Source of the DNA: Polaromonas naphthalenivorans CJ2
GTDB lineage: Bacteria > Pseudomonadota > Gammaproteobacteria > Burkholderiales > Burkholderiaceae_C
DNA: 64,000 bases
Direction of reading: 5' to 3'
Assembly: GCF_000015505.1 (NCBI RefSeq)
Contig: NC_008760.1
Span: forward strand, 1-64,000
Part shown: in pieces, positions 9,326 through 17,997 of the stretch
Layout: the number at the start of each line of letters is the position of its first letter
Position numbering within the stretch: the first letter of the stretch is position 1
Translations under genes and position numbers: made by a program
The notes under the pieces: model-generated
Told to the model about the DNA's origin: nothing
The model's database searches: none
What the model saw: only the letters and a program-made list of their open reading frames with translations

Positions 9326-9496
9326 ATGCTAAGTTCAAATGTCGCATCTTCTGCAAAGTAGAAATGTCGCATTTCTCATTTCTCATTTCTGCTTTCAACA
9401 TAAACGCCGTGACTGCGTTGTTTATAAATCCGTACAGGCCGGTCAACCAAAGGCCATCGCGAGCGGTGTTTCACATGCTGATTGATCGCATCGAAC

Positions 9497-10094
9497 TCAC
9501 ACTGTTGTCCCCGTGCAGACTTTCATAACTGCAAGTTCAAGATCTTCTGCCGTAAGCTGACTTGAGCGCTTCGTGCCCGGTTGAGCTTTCCTTGGATACG
9601 GTGGTCTTCCCTGATTGGTTCGCGATGGCGTATCGGATTTGTACCGGTCATCACGCTGCGCCTGCAGGAGCAGCGCCACCTGCAATACGTGGCTGAGGCG
9701 CTTGTTCTCGACAATCGCACCTGTGTCCACCTGCGCCAACCGGTCGTAGCGTTCGTAAGCCAGGTTCGCGCCATCTGCCCTCAGTTGGCGTTTGACTGGT
9801 AACCAAGTACGCTGCCCAGAACCAAACCGAGAGCGCAGTGTGTGTGCGCTCCATGACGGTGCCAGCGGTGAGGCTCGTGTCACAGCGACGCTTCCGACAA
9901 CGGAGCACGCCGGGGCGAGTGGAAATACGGTAAGGCTCACCGGATGTGCCACAACGAGGACAGACAAAGCCATTGCCCCATCGCGTGCGCTCAAGGTATG
10001 CCGCACATGCCGCCTCGTTCGGAAACAGTCGCTGAAACTCCGGCAGCGAGCGCGGAAACGCCAAATCGCCTCGCTCAAGAACATCGATCACCAC
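9497..10094 (-). pseudogene. Broken IS1595-family transposase joined to another transposase-like fragment
   Basis: From ATG 10094 the minus strand encodes an IS1595 N-terminus: LPEFQRLFPNEAACAAYLER, a zinc ribbon (FVCPRCG, then LRCRKRRCD) and SVWFWAAYLVTSQTP. Homology ends there. In another frame, roughly 9800 down to 9497, lies RADGANLAYERYDRLAQVDT and about 80 further residues that do not belong to IS1595 and that I could not place firmly. Two mobile elements appear to have been joined and inactivated here. Confidence 0.6.
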
Positions 10095-10130
10095 GGTAGC
10101 CCCAGGTTGACGCGGTTACTCAACATACTA

Positions 10131-10152
10131 CCGGTAGCGGGTGTGTGTGACA
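10131..10152 (+). repeat. Imperfect direct repeat, copy 2
   Basis: Partner of the copy at 9303-9325. It lies just upstream of the IS1595 transposase start (minus strand), where an element end is expected. Confidence 0.4.
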
Positions 10153-10264
10153 ACCCGATAAGCACGGTTCGATTGTCGCCCGCGTCGACGCATCTCGTGG
10201 TTGCGCAGACAGGCGCAGTTCAAAGAATTGCTGCGCCCATGTGCTTGCACATTGTGTTTGCCAA

Positions 10265-10789
10265 TCACATACCCTTTGAGCCGTCCGTGATGGCTGGGTC
10301 CTGTGAGAGGTTGTCAATCATGGCCAACAACGCCCGACGCGTAGCCGCAACATCGCCGTCAGACAAACCAGTCAAAGCAACGGCATTGACCTCTTCCGCC
10401 AACGGGACCAGTGCTTGCTTCAAGCGCCTTCCTTTCGGCGTCAGAAAAACGTACAGGTTCTTGCGATTGTCGGGCCGATGCTCACGGGTGACATAACCGA
10501 GCGACTCCATCGAGCGTAAAGCAATCACGGTTGTCGGCTCCATAAAACCCGCCTCGTCGCTCAGTTCACGCTGTGTCAGGCCATCTTGCTCCCAAAGTAT
10601 CCGCAGAAAACTCCAATGCCCCAGTTGGACATCATGCCTGGCCAAACGCACCTGGAGTGAACGAAGAAATACCCGAGTCGCATCCTTGATCAAGTGCGCC
10701 ATGCGGTCATTGGGCACCGCTGCATGCCAGTGCTTGAGTACACGATCTTCGACGCCTGGTTTGTTCCGGGTAATGGGCTTGGTCATCAT
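10265..10789 (-). CDS. MarR-family regulator, candidate repressor of the phthalate operon
   Basis: A 174-residue MarR-type winged-helix protein. The DNA-binding core reads GLTQRELSDEAGFMEPTTVIALRSMESLGYVTREH, and the wing is RPDNRKNLYVFLTPKG. It is transcribed in the same direction as the phthalate operon and lies downstream of its last gene, separated by 367 bp. MarR proteins commonly repress aromatic catabolic operons and release DNA on ligand binding. The palindrome at 17292-17305 is of MarR-box type and overlaps the operon promoter, so this is the best candidate for its binder; that link is inferred. Confidence 0.85.
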   Translation of the reverse strand: MMTKPITRNKPGVEDRVLKHWHAAVPNDRMAHLIKDATRVFLRSLQVRLARHDVQLGHWSFLRILWEQDGLTQRELSDEAGFMEPTTVIALRSMESLGYVTREHRPDNRKNLYVFLTPKGRRLKQALVPLAEEVNAVALTGLSDGDVAATRRALLAMIDNLSQDPAITDGSKGM

Positions 10790-11156
10790 CTAATTATCGG
10801 CTTTACTTCAAGCATCTCGCTGCAGACCATTTGGATTGATGCCTGACCGATCGCGGCCCGCTCGAGGGCTCTCAGGCGAAAAACTGAGCGGCCGCAGTAA
10901 GGCGCACATGCGCTCCCGGGAGATTGTCAAGAAGCAACATTCTGTTACAATCACCTCAATCTGGATGCGACCAAACTCGAAATATTGCACAGCACCGTCG
11001 ACGGGCCATCTCCAAGCGCTCGGAGTGCCGTCGATGACAGGTGCATTGCAGGCCGTGCCATTCATCAACACCTTGACGGCTTATGCCTGCTCGTCAGATG
11101 GCCGGCCTTTCGAAAAAAAGCTCGCTGATCAATCCATTACGAACGAACTGTTTGGG
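10790..11156. other. Intergenic stretch between marR and ophB
   Basis: There is no recognised gene. Short open frames on both strands show no family motif. No palindrome like those at 2574 or 17292 is present upstream of marR, so autoregulation through that site is not supported. Confidence 0.5.
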
Positions 11157-12362
11157 CTAAGCGCAATCCATCGAGCCAAGCCTGACATCTGCGCCTTTTT
11201 GGGCAGACTCTAGCAGCGCCAGGCACACTTCTAGCGTTGCGCGCGCCCATTGACCATCGTGAAGAGGCGCTGCATTGGCGACCACGGCCGCGTACAACTC
11301 ATCAATCACCTCGGAGCGTGGAACTTTCGGCAGGTCTAGCGGAAGGTGCTGGCGGAGATTGTCGCCATACACTTGCAAGCCATCTGGCAGAGGCCGAATG
11401 TCGCCATGCTCGCAACTGATGACAATGGGACCGAAATGTTGATACGCGTTTGGTCTATTTGAGTCAAGCGATGCTGTTGCGCTGTAAGTGGACCCGCCAT
11501 AAGTACCTGACGCCTTGAGTTCCGCCTCTTCTTGGCTGGACTGCACGGTGGCCAAACGTCGCCGGGCGGCGCTGTACGCCGAAGGATCCTTCATGTTTCC
11601 CATTTCGCCGCGCCAGTTGCACCACTCATCCGAGTCAAAATGCCCGTAGCCGCTGTAAGTCACACTGGCAAACGCGCCATTGTCAAACCACAGCAGCGCG
11701 GCATAGGCCCCCTCGGTCGCACGTTGTGGATCCCAGTTGCCGGTAACTGCCCTCACGCTGGTGACGTTGCCGCCAGCAAGGAGGCGAACGATGTCGACCT
11801 GGTGTGCGGCTTGGCTGAACACCACGCCGCCGCCAGCTTCGGTTTGCAGTTCTTCAGGCCGGCGTGGTCGGTAGAGAAAATCGGTGTAGTTCAGCGCATG
11901 CACCATGCGCACGCGACCCAGAGTGCCACCCCGCACCAGCTCGCGTGCGCGAAGATAAGGGGTGTCAAAGCTGTGACAGTGCCCCACGATCAGATGCACG
12001 CCCGCATCAGCACAGCATTTGATCATGGCGTCACACTCGCTCAGGCTCAAGGCCATGGGCTTTTCCACGAGCACATGCTTTCCTTGGGCTGCGGCGATGC
12101 GCGTGTGCTCGGCGTGGAATTGATGCGGGCTGGCGATATAGATGGCGTCGACCGTTGGGTCTGCCGCAAGCGCCGCAATGTCGGAAAACACCGGTGCGTG
12201 AAAGTCTTTGGCGAATTGCTGACGCGCGTCTTCCCGGGGATCACACGCCGCGACCAGTTGCACCCGCGTGTCGTTCAGGAAGGTAGGCAACATCAGGGTA
12301 AAGGCCCGGCCGAGCCCGGCGATGCCCAATCGCAAGGATGGTGAGGAGCGGTTGCTCATCAA
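11157..12362 (-). CDS. ophB: Phthalate 4,5-cis-dihydrodiol dehydrogenase (Gfo/Idh/MocA family)
   Basis: A 401-residue NAD(P)-dependent oxidoreductase. A Rossmann N-terminus ([12 protein letters not shown]) is followed by [10 protein letters not shown], the EKPMALS motif and the C-terminal GFO/IDH/MocA domain with [19 protein letters not shown]. In ortho-phthalate degradation by the 4,5-route the dihydrodiol dehydrogenase belongs to this family. The gene overlaps the reductase gene by 4 bp, and ophC and ophA2 lie upstream on the same strand, so the assignment is mainly by family plus operon. It converts the cis-dihydrodiol to 4,5-dihydroxyphthalate. Confidence 0.85.
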   Translation of the reverse strand: MMSNRSSPSLRLGIAGLGRAFTLMLPTFLNDTRVQLVAACDPREDARQQFAKDFHAPVFSDIAALAADPTVDAIYIASPHQFHAEHTRIAAAQGKHVLVEKPMALSLSECDAMIKCCADAGVHLIVGHCHSFDTPYLRARELVRGGTLGRVRMVHALNYTDFLYRPRRPEELQTEAGGGVVFSQAAHQVDIVRLLAGGNVTSVRAVTGNWDPQRATEGAYAALLWFDNGAFASVTYSGYGHFDSDEWCNWRGEMGNMKDPSAYSAARRRLATVQSSQEEAELKASGTYGGSTYSATASLDSNRPNAYQHFGPIVISCEHGDIRPLPDGLQVYGDNLRQHLPLDLPKVPRSEVIDELYAAVVANAAPLHDGQWARATLEVCLALLESAQKGADVRLGSMDCA

Positions 12363-13327
12363 AGATCCAATACGAGTTCAGCCGACTTGGCGCGCGACAC
12401 ACAGATCATGATCTGGGTGTCCATCTCTTCGGGCATCAGAACCATGTCGCGGTGGTCGGCTTGGCCTTCCAGCAGGCCGGTGCGGCAAGTGCCACAGGTT
12501 CCGCTTTCGCAGGACGAAGCACTGTTGCAGCCGTGTTCCCGCATGGCGTTCAAAATGGAAACCCCGACCGGCACCTCAAAACGTTGTCCAGTGCGCGCCA
12601 TCCTCACCGTGAACGGCTTGTCATCGGGCAGTGTTTTGCCACCTTCGTCAAAGCTTTCAAAATGCACATTCTTCGGCGACCAGTGGCCCGTCATGTCGCG
12701 CACCGCTTCCATCAGGCCACGCGGACCGCAGCAATAAACATGTGCGGTGTTTGGCTTTTCCAGCGCGGGCCAAAGGTCAAACTGCTGGTCGGGACTGCCC
12801 TCGCTGTGGTGGATCTTGACGTTCTTCTTCAGCTCTGGCCGGCCCAACTCGTCGAGAAATGCGGTGTTCTCAGCAAAACGCGAGAGGTAGATCAGCTTCC
12901 ACGGTGCCGGTGCATCGTCACCGAATGAACGGATCATGGACAACATCGGGGTGATGCCGATTCCACCCGCAATGAACAGGTACGACTTAGCGTTGTCGAC
13001 CAAGGGGAACGCATTTTCCGGCACCGAGGTGGGGAGGATGTCGCCGACCTTGACGTCGTCGTGCATGCTAGCCGAGCCGCCACGGCTGGCTTCCTCCCGC
13101 TTCACCGTAATGACGTAGCGATGGCGCTCATCAGGCGCATTACACAACGAGTATTTGCGCAGCAGACCGCTGGGCGTTTGCACCTTTACGTGAGAGCCAG
13201 GCGTGAAAGCCGGCAGCTCGACTCCATCGGGCAAAACAAGTTCAAATGAACGAAGGCCTTGAGCCACGTCGTAGGCGCGATCGACACGCAGCGGCATCTG
13301 GGTGTCAGCGTGGGTTTGTGGAATCAT
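12359..13327 (-). CDS. ophA1: Phthalate 4,5-dioxygenase reductase component
   Basis: A 322-residue class IA-type reductase that passes electrons from NADH through FMN and a [2Fe-2S] centre to the oxygenase. Order: flavin domain ([28 protein letters not shown]), nucleotide domain ([26 protein letters not shown]) and a C-terminal plant-type ferredoxin with Cys at about 273, 278, 281 and 309 ([11 protein letters not shown] then MICVSRA). The length equals that of classical phthalate dioxygenase reductase. Its stop overlaps the ophB start, and the Bug receptor gene ends 39 bp before it. Confidence 0.92.
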   Translation of the reverse strand: MIPQTHADTQMPLRVDRAYDVAQGLRSFELVLPDGVELPAFTPGSHVKVQTPSGLLRKYSLCNAPDERHRYVITVKREEASRGGSASMHDDVKVGDILPTSVPENAFPLVDNAKSYLFIAGGIGITPMLSMIRSFGDDAPAPWKLIYLSRFAENTAFLDELGRPELKKNVKIHHSEGSPDQQFDLWPALEKPNTAHVYCCGPRGLMEAVRDMTGHWSPKNVHFESFDEGGKTLPDDKPFTVRMARTGQRFEVPVGVSILNAMREHGCNSASSCESGTCGTCRTGLLEGQADHRDMVLMPEEMDTQIMICVSRAKSAELVLDL

Positions 13328-13366
13328 CGCACTGCCTCTATTACTTTATCAACTCTGAAACCGAAA

Positions 13367-14350
13367 TCACTCGACCTTGAGGTCGGCAGCCTTGCCCGCA
13401 TCCTGGACGCGTTTGGTCTCGCTGCGCAGTGCTGTGGCCAACTGCTCAGACGACCCCCCAATCGGATCGACCCCGGCGCTCTCCAGCTTCTGAATCACAT
13501 CCGGAAATTTCACGACCTTGGCAAACTCGTTGCTCAGACGATCAACTATTGCCTGCGGTGTTCCCACCTTGGCCAAGACCGCTACGTTGAAAGCAAAGTC
13601 AAAGCCAGGGATGCGCTCGCTCAGCGTGGGTACGGTTGGCGCCAGCGGGGAGCGCTTGCTGGAATTGATGGCCAGCAACTTAACCTTTCCAGATTTGACA
13701 AACCCCATCAATGACGGCGGGGATGCAAAAGCCATGTGAACCTGTTCACCCACCAAAGCCGGAATGGAGTTGGCGCTGCCTTTGAACGGCACGTGGGTGA
13801 CCTTGATACCCAGTGCGTGATTCATCGCCTCTGCGGTCAAATGGTGGATACTGCCCAGCCCAGACGATCCGTAATTCATCGACCCTGGCGACGCCTTGGC
13901 TTGCGCAATCAACTCGTCCAACGTGTTTGCTTTGACACTGGCGTTTACCGCCAAGAACAACGGGGCCTTTCCCACCAAAGAGACCGGTGTGAAGTCTTTC
14001 ACTGGGTCGTACGACATTTTTTTCATCACAAGTGGCGTGATCGCCAGCATCGGGCCGTCAGTCATCATCAAGGTGTAGCCATCGGCAGGGGCCTGAGCGA
14101 TCATCCCGGCGGCAACAGCGCCGCTTCCCCCAGGCTTGTTCTCTACCACGACCGCCTGCCCCAGGCCTTCCGAAAGCCGTTGCGACACGATGCGGGCCAC
14201 GGTATCGGGCAATCCTCCGGGCGAGTAGGGCACCACCAGCCGGATCGGCTTCGATGGAAATTGCTGGGCATGGCTTGCCAACGACGCTGCCAGTGCGGAG
14301 CATGCGATGGAGACTGCCGCAATGGCTTTGAAAAAGTGTGGGGTGGTCAT
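13367..14350 (-). CDS. Tripartite tricarboxylate transporter receptor (Bug family), phthalate operon
   Basis: A 327-residue Bug-family periplasmic receptor with a signal peptide (cleavage near ASHAQQ), KPIRLVVPYSPGGLPDTVARI, DGYTLMM and VTHVPFKGSANSIPALVGEQ. Its location between ophC and ophA1 suggests that it binds phthalate or a related aromatic acid. Terephthalate and isophthalate operons of Comamonas are known to include Bug receptors for uptake together with separately encoded TctA/TctB proteins, which are absent here. Ligand inferred. Confidence 0.9.
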   Translation of the reverse strand: MTTPHFFKAIAAVSIACSALAASLASHAQQFPSKPIRLVVPYSPGGLPDTVARIVSQRLSEGLGQAVVVENKPGGSGAVAAGMIAQAPADGYTLMMTDGPMLAITPLVMKKMSYDPVKDFTPVSLVGKAPLFLAVNASVKANTLDELIAQAKASPGSMNYGSSGLGSIHHLTAEAMNHALGIKVTHVPFKGSANSIPALVGEQVHMAFASPPSLMGFVKSGKVKLLAINSSKRSPLAPTVPTLSERIPGFDFAFNVAVLAKVGTPQAIVDRLSNEFAKVVKFPDVIQKLESAGVDPIGGSSEQLATALRSETKRVQDAGKAADLKVE

Positions 14351-14400
14351 GTTTTGTCTCGTGTCTTTCTAGTGAGGCTATGGTTTGATGAGGTGCTACG

Positions 14401-15390
14401 TCAGATGCTGTAGCTCTCATAGGTGGACGGATGGAAAAGCTCCTCCACGCCCACCAATCGTTCAGACAAGCCTTGTGCATGATGGTGTCGAACAAACGCT
14501 TCCAGCGTTTTACGTGCAGGAGCCACGCCGTAAGACCAGTAGTCTTCACCCATGGTCTCGCGAGCTGCCTTGAGTTGTTCTTCCACAAACGGCAAAGTAA
14601 CTTTGGTCGCTGATGTGTCGCCAAGCAGCGCCAGCGCAGCCGCTTTGGATTGGGTAAAGGCCTTCACCACGGCGCCTGGCAACCAAGGGTGTTGTTGAGC
14701 CAGTTCTTTGCGTATACCGACAACATGCATGATGGGAAAGATGCCAGTTCGCCGGTAGTAGTCCTTGGCCACCGCGGTTGGGTCATCGAAGAGCCAACCG
14801 ATGTGGGGGTTTTTCAGCACTGACGCGCTGGGCGGGCGTGGGCCAATGAAGCCGTCAATCTCGCCGCGGTCGAGAAGCTCAGAAATGGTGGTGCCATCAG
14901 GGGCGGCCTCGACATGTACTTCAGGCGGTAATTTCAGTTTGATTTTTTCAGGACGGCCCGGGGTGTCGATACCGCCGCGGACCCAAGTCACATGCTCGGG
15001 TCGCACGCCGAAATCGTCCTGCAGAATGGATCGGGCCCAAACGTTGGCGGTCAATTGGTATTCAGGCACACCAATACGGCGTCCCTTCAAATCTTCTGGC
15101 TTGGCGATGCGGTCTTTGCGCACGTAAATCGAGGTGTGGCGGAAGGCTCGAGACAAGAAGATTGGCACAGCGATGTAGGGGCATTCGCCTTTGGCATGCT
15201 TTACCAGGTAGCTGGAAAAGGACAGTTCAGCGATGTCGAAATCCATGCTGCGCATCGCGCGGAAGAACATTTCCTCCGGGTTCAGCAACATGAAGATCGA
15301 GTCCACACCGTCGATCAACACCCTGCCGTCGTAAAGGGCGCGGGTGCGGTCATAGTCGCCCATGGCGACGGAGAGTTGCAGTTTGTTCAT
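14401..15390 (-). CDS. ophC: 4,5-dihydroxyphthalate decarboxylase
   Basis: A 329-residue protein with the 4,5-dihydroxyphthalate decarboxylase (Pht5/OphC) pattern: LSVAMGDYDRTRALYDGRV, FDIAELSFSSYLV, FLSRAFRHTSIYVR and LKGRRIGVPEYQLTANVWAR. The fold is that of periplasmic-binding proteins, but there is no signal peptide, as expected for this cytoplasmic enzyme. It yields protocatechuate. Only 2 bp separate it from ophA2 upstream, so the two are co-transcribed. Confidence 0.92.
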   Translation of the reverse strand: MNKLQLSVAMGDYDRTRALYDGRVLIDGVDSIFMLLNPEEMFFRAMRSMDFDIAELSFSSYLVKHAKGECPYIAVPIFLSRAFRHTSIYVRKDRIAKPEDLKGRRIGVPEYQLTANVWARSILQDDFGVRPEHVTWVRGGIDTPGRPEKIKLKLPPEVHVEAAPDGTTISELLDRGEIDGFIGPRPPSASVLKNPHIGWLFDDPTAVAKDYYRRTGIFPIMHVVGIRKELAQQHPWLPGAVVKAFTQSKAAALALLGDTSATKVTLPFVEEQLKAARETMGEDYWSYGVAPARKTLEAFVRHHHAQGLSERLVGVEELFHPSTYESYSI

Positions 15391-15392
15391 GG

Positions 15393-16712
15393 TTATGCTT
15401 TGACCGAGTAAGACGGTTCCATTTCAGGGTGGGGGCCATCGCCGGCCCAGATGTACTTCACCTCGTATTCGCGCCAATCGGTGGTCTTGGGCACAATCGC
15501 CTGGAATGCGCACACGGTGGCCGGGATGGCCAATTCGCCGGTGCCGATGGCGGGCTCCCCGCGCTGGAAAGCTTGCACTGCGTCAAGCATCTGCTTGCGA
15601 AATTCGACGATGGCCAGATCGCTGGCACCCAGCCGGTCGTGGCTGCGGTTGGCGATGGCTCCCATGCTCATCCACATGGCGACGTCCTGGTTCGGAAAAC
15701 CGGAAATGCCAGTGAAGTTGCCGGCTTTCATGGCTTGACGGTCTTGCCAAAACCGGTTTTCTTGGGTGCGCAGTGGGCGGTAGTTTTCATCCAAGTCGAT
15801 GCCCACGGTTTGACGCAAGAACTTGCGCCAAGTTTCGGTCTCTGGCGTTTGCGCAGGGTGACCCCAGGCGATGAAGTAGAAGACCGTGGAAACATCGTCC
15901 ATCGGCACATTGATGTTGGCAACGTTGTACAAGTTATTGGGAGGAATCAATGCAGTGGCGGGGGCCACAAACACCGTCGAACGCACGTAGTCGTTGGCAG
16001 TTGCATTGGTGATCGGGCGCCGTAGGGCTGCATAGCGAAAGCCGTAGCCGGCGCGTTGTACCTGCATGCGAGGCGCTTTGTCTGTGCTCGGGCGCAGCCA
16101 GGTGTTTGCAGTAGCCTTGGCGCTGTCCACTCGAGCCGGCACCATGTCGGAAGAATGAAGGCTAGAGCTGTGGGCGGAGTCGATGGCACCTTCCAAAATT
16201 TGTGCCCAATTGCAAGGCAAAAGAACCTTGGCAATGCTGACACGAGCATCGGCCGTGGGCGCCCAGGCTGGAGGCTGAAATTCTGGAACAGCGTCTTTGG
16301 GTCCCATGTAGGCCCAGACCATGCCACCCCATTCTTGCGTGGGATAAGCCTTATGCTTCACTTTATCTGCCATGCCGCTCGCGGCAGGCTCGGAAGCCAT
16401 TTCCAGGACATTGCCTTGCACATCCATCTTCCAGCCGTGGTACAGGCAACGGAGCCCGCCTTCTTCATTACGGCCATACACCAGAGAAGCACCTCGGTGC
16501 GGGCAGTGCTCATCCATGACACCTACTCTGCCGTCGGTGTCTCGAAACACGACCAAGTCTTCACCGAAGGCGCGAGCTTTGACAGGCATACCGTCAGCTT
16601 CGCCCACTTCTTCAAGAAGACAGATTGGGGTCCAGTGTCTGCGCATCAACTGCCCCATTGGGGCTTCTCCCTCAACGCGGCACAACAGCTCGTTTTCTTC
16701 ATTCGTCATCAT
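15393..16712 (-). CDS. ophA2: Phthalate 4,5-dioxygenase oxygenase component (Rieske)
   Basis: About 439 residues from the ATG at 16712, chosen because AGGAG lies 7 bp upstream; the frame stays open further upstream but overlaps the hemerythrin gene. Rieske ligands are Cys70, His72, Cys89 and His92 (EHCPHRGA, CLYHGW). The mononuclear iron site is AIDSAHSSSLH (Asp178, His181, His186). The length equals that of known phthalate dioxygenases, which work without a small subunit. It adds O2 to phthalate to form the 4,5-cis-dihydrodiol, using electrons from the ophA1 product. Confidence 0.93.
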   Translation of the reverse strand: MMTNEENELLCRVEGEAPMGQLMRRHWTPICLLEEVGEADGMPVKARAFGEDLVVFRDTDGRVGVMDEHCPHRGASLVYGRNEEGGLRCLYHGWKMDVQGNVLEMASEPAASGMADKVKHKAYPTQEWGGMVWAYMGPKDAVPEFQPPAWAPTADARVSIAKVLLPCNWAQILEGAIDSAHSSSLHSSDMVPARVDSAKATANTWLRPSTDKAPRMQVQRAGYGFRYAALRRPITNATANDYVRSTVFVAPATALIPPNNLYNVANINVPMDDVSTVFYFIAWGHPAQTPETETWRKFLRQTVGIDLDENYRPLRTQENRFWQDRQAMKAGNFTGISGFPNQDVAMWMSMGAIANRSHDRLGASDLAIVEFRKQMLDAVQAFQRGEPAIGTGELAIPATVCAFQAIVPKTTDWREYEVKYIWAGDGPHPEMEPSYSVKA

Positions 16713-16735
16713 GGGAATACTCCTAAAAAAAGTAA

Positions 16736-17203
16736 TTACGCGATTGCAGTTGCCGCGCGGGTGCGGCTTTGTCGGTGAAACACCAATGGCTTGGCGTTCC
16801 ACGCCAATTTGCAAATCCAGGCGGCCAAGGCCGAATCGAGGTGCTGCACATGGGGAGGAAGCCACGCGGCCAACTCCTGTGAAAACAGGCGTGCGGCTTG
16901 GTGGTCGCCGGCGTGAACGCGCAATTTCACACCGGCCGCAGATCGCAGCACCGCAGCGTGCTCATCCATGTGGCACTGCCGAGCAGGAAAGTCCAAGTTG
17001 CACATCCATTCGTCCTCTTGCGCGAAATGCTGAGTCGCGTGCGCAATGACATCCGCTAGACATGAAGCGATGGCGTTATCAGGCGCTTTCAGTAGCGCCT
17101 GAATGATGTGAGCGAACGCCTGGTGTTCGTCATCCATTTGCTCGTGACCAATGAGCAACTTGTCTTCCCAAAAATATGCGACTGCCGCGCTTGATTTCAT
17201 CAT
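16736..17203 (-). CDS. Bacteriohemerythrin-like O2/NO-binding protein
   Basis: A 155-residue protein whose first 130 residues form a hemerythrin four-helix bundle. The seven di-iron ligands can be placed: His27 (DDEHQAF), His59 and Glu63 (HFAQEDEW), His78 and His82 (HMDEH), His118 and Asp123 (HVQHLD). It is the first gene behind the phthalate promoter, 23 bp before ophA2. A role in delivering or buffering O2 for the dioxygenase, or in guarding its iron centres, is inferred from operon position; I know of no standard hemerythrin in described oph operons. Confidence 0.85.
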   Translation of the reverse strand: MMKSSAAVAYFWEDKLLIGHEQMDDEHQAFAHIIQALLKAPDNAIASCLADVIAHATQHFAQEDEWMCNLDFPARQCHMDEHAAVLRSAAGVKLRVHAGDHQAARLFSQELAAWLPPHVQHLDSALAAWICKLAWNAKPLVFHRQSRTRAATAIA

Positions 17204-17291
17204 GTGACCGATCCTTTGTGCCTACTTGGCGGGTTACCTATTGCGATGATGCCCCCATGTGGTTGAGCCAAACTCATTCGTTTTTAAAATA

Positions 17292-17305
17292 CTTAGTTAA
17301 CTAAG
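17292..17305. promoter_or_regulatory. MarR-type operator overlapping the phthalate operon start site
   Basis: CTTAGTTAACTAAG is a perfect 14-bp palindrome immediately downstream of the -10 box, so it covers the expected transcription start. Such a position is typical of repression by a MarR dimer. The gene at 10265-10789 is the nearest MarR candidate. Compare the palindrome at 2574-2588. Confidence 0.7.
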
Positions 17306-17334
17306 ATTATAGGTTCGCAAGCGCCGGTCAGCAA
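17306..17334 (-). promoter_or_regulatory. Sigma-70-type promoter of the phthalate operon
   Basis: Read on the minus strand: -35 TTGCTG (17334-17329), a 17-bp spacer and -10 TATAAT (17311-17306). This predicts a start near 17299 and a leader of about 95 nt before the hemerythrin gene. Confidence 0.7.
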
Positions 17335-17526
17335 TACGTCAGGGTAGGTGTTTACCCTGCCACCCTGGAATGGCATGCCATCAGGTGGTTCTGTAGCTCT
17401 CGGTTGGCCGCATTCGGTGCACGGGCAGTTTGTTTCATCGCCCTCGTGGATGCTCCCCACAACGCAGGAGCTCAGGCAGCAGATGAAGTTGGGGGGCTTC
17501 TCTAGGAAACGTGGATCAAATCAACT

Positions 17527-17975
17527 TTGACCGAGCCCTTTAGCGTGGCGTGGATTTTTTGTTCGCGCTGCGCCAAGTTTTCCGATCTCAAGCAGAACCA
17601 GCAGATTTTTGCCGTGCAGGCCATACCGGGCATTGGAGCGTTGACAGCCACCGCGCTGGTGGCAGCCGTCGGGGATGTCTCGACTTTCAAGTCGGGGCGG
17701 CAGGGCGCAGCGACTTGGCATCTCCAATCAAGGTGACAGTTACTGGCGCACCTTGCTCATCAATCGGCGCCAGAGCCATCGTCGGTCGCAGTTCACCGAG
17801 CAGCTGGATGGCGCGATTGCTGCAGCGGCGCCACTTCAACGTGGTGGTGACAGCGGTTGCCAACAAGATGGCACAACCGTCTGGGCGGACCTGGTCAAAA
17901 GCGCAGCCTTTGACCAGGTCAAATGGAATCCTGCTGAAACGGCTGCCGTCTGAGATGACGGTACGGGACGAATAA
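17527..17975 (+). pseudogene. 3' part of an IS110-family transposase, frameshifted
   Basis: IPGIGALTATALVAAVGDVS, followed in other frames by QGDSYWRTLLI and by ANKMAQPSGRTW-like and NPAETAAV pieces, is the C-terminal half of an IS110 transposase with several frame changes. The N-terminal DEDD half is missing. Confidence 0.7.
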
Positions 17976-17997
17976 ACGACCGAGCGGACAACAGAAG

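Noticed and set aside
9258..9446. Minus-strand open frame with repeated AAATGTCGCAT-like words
   Set aside because: No family motif; the words look like leftover element ends and not coding sequence.
10836..11213. Plus-strand ORF of 125 codons between marR and ophB
   Set aside because: No recognisable domain and its 3' end is antisense to ophB; treated as non-coding.
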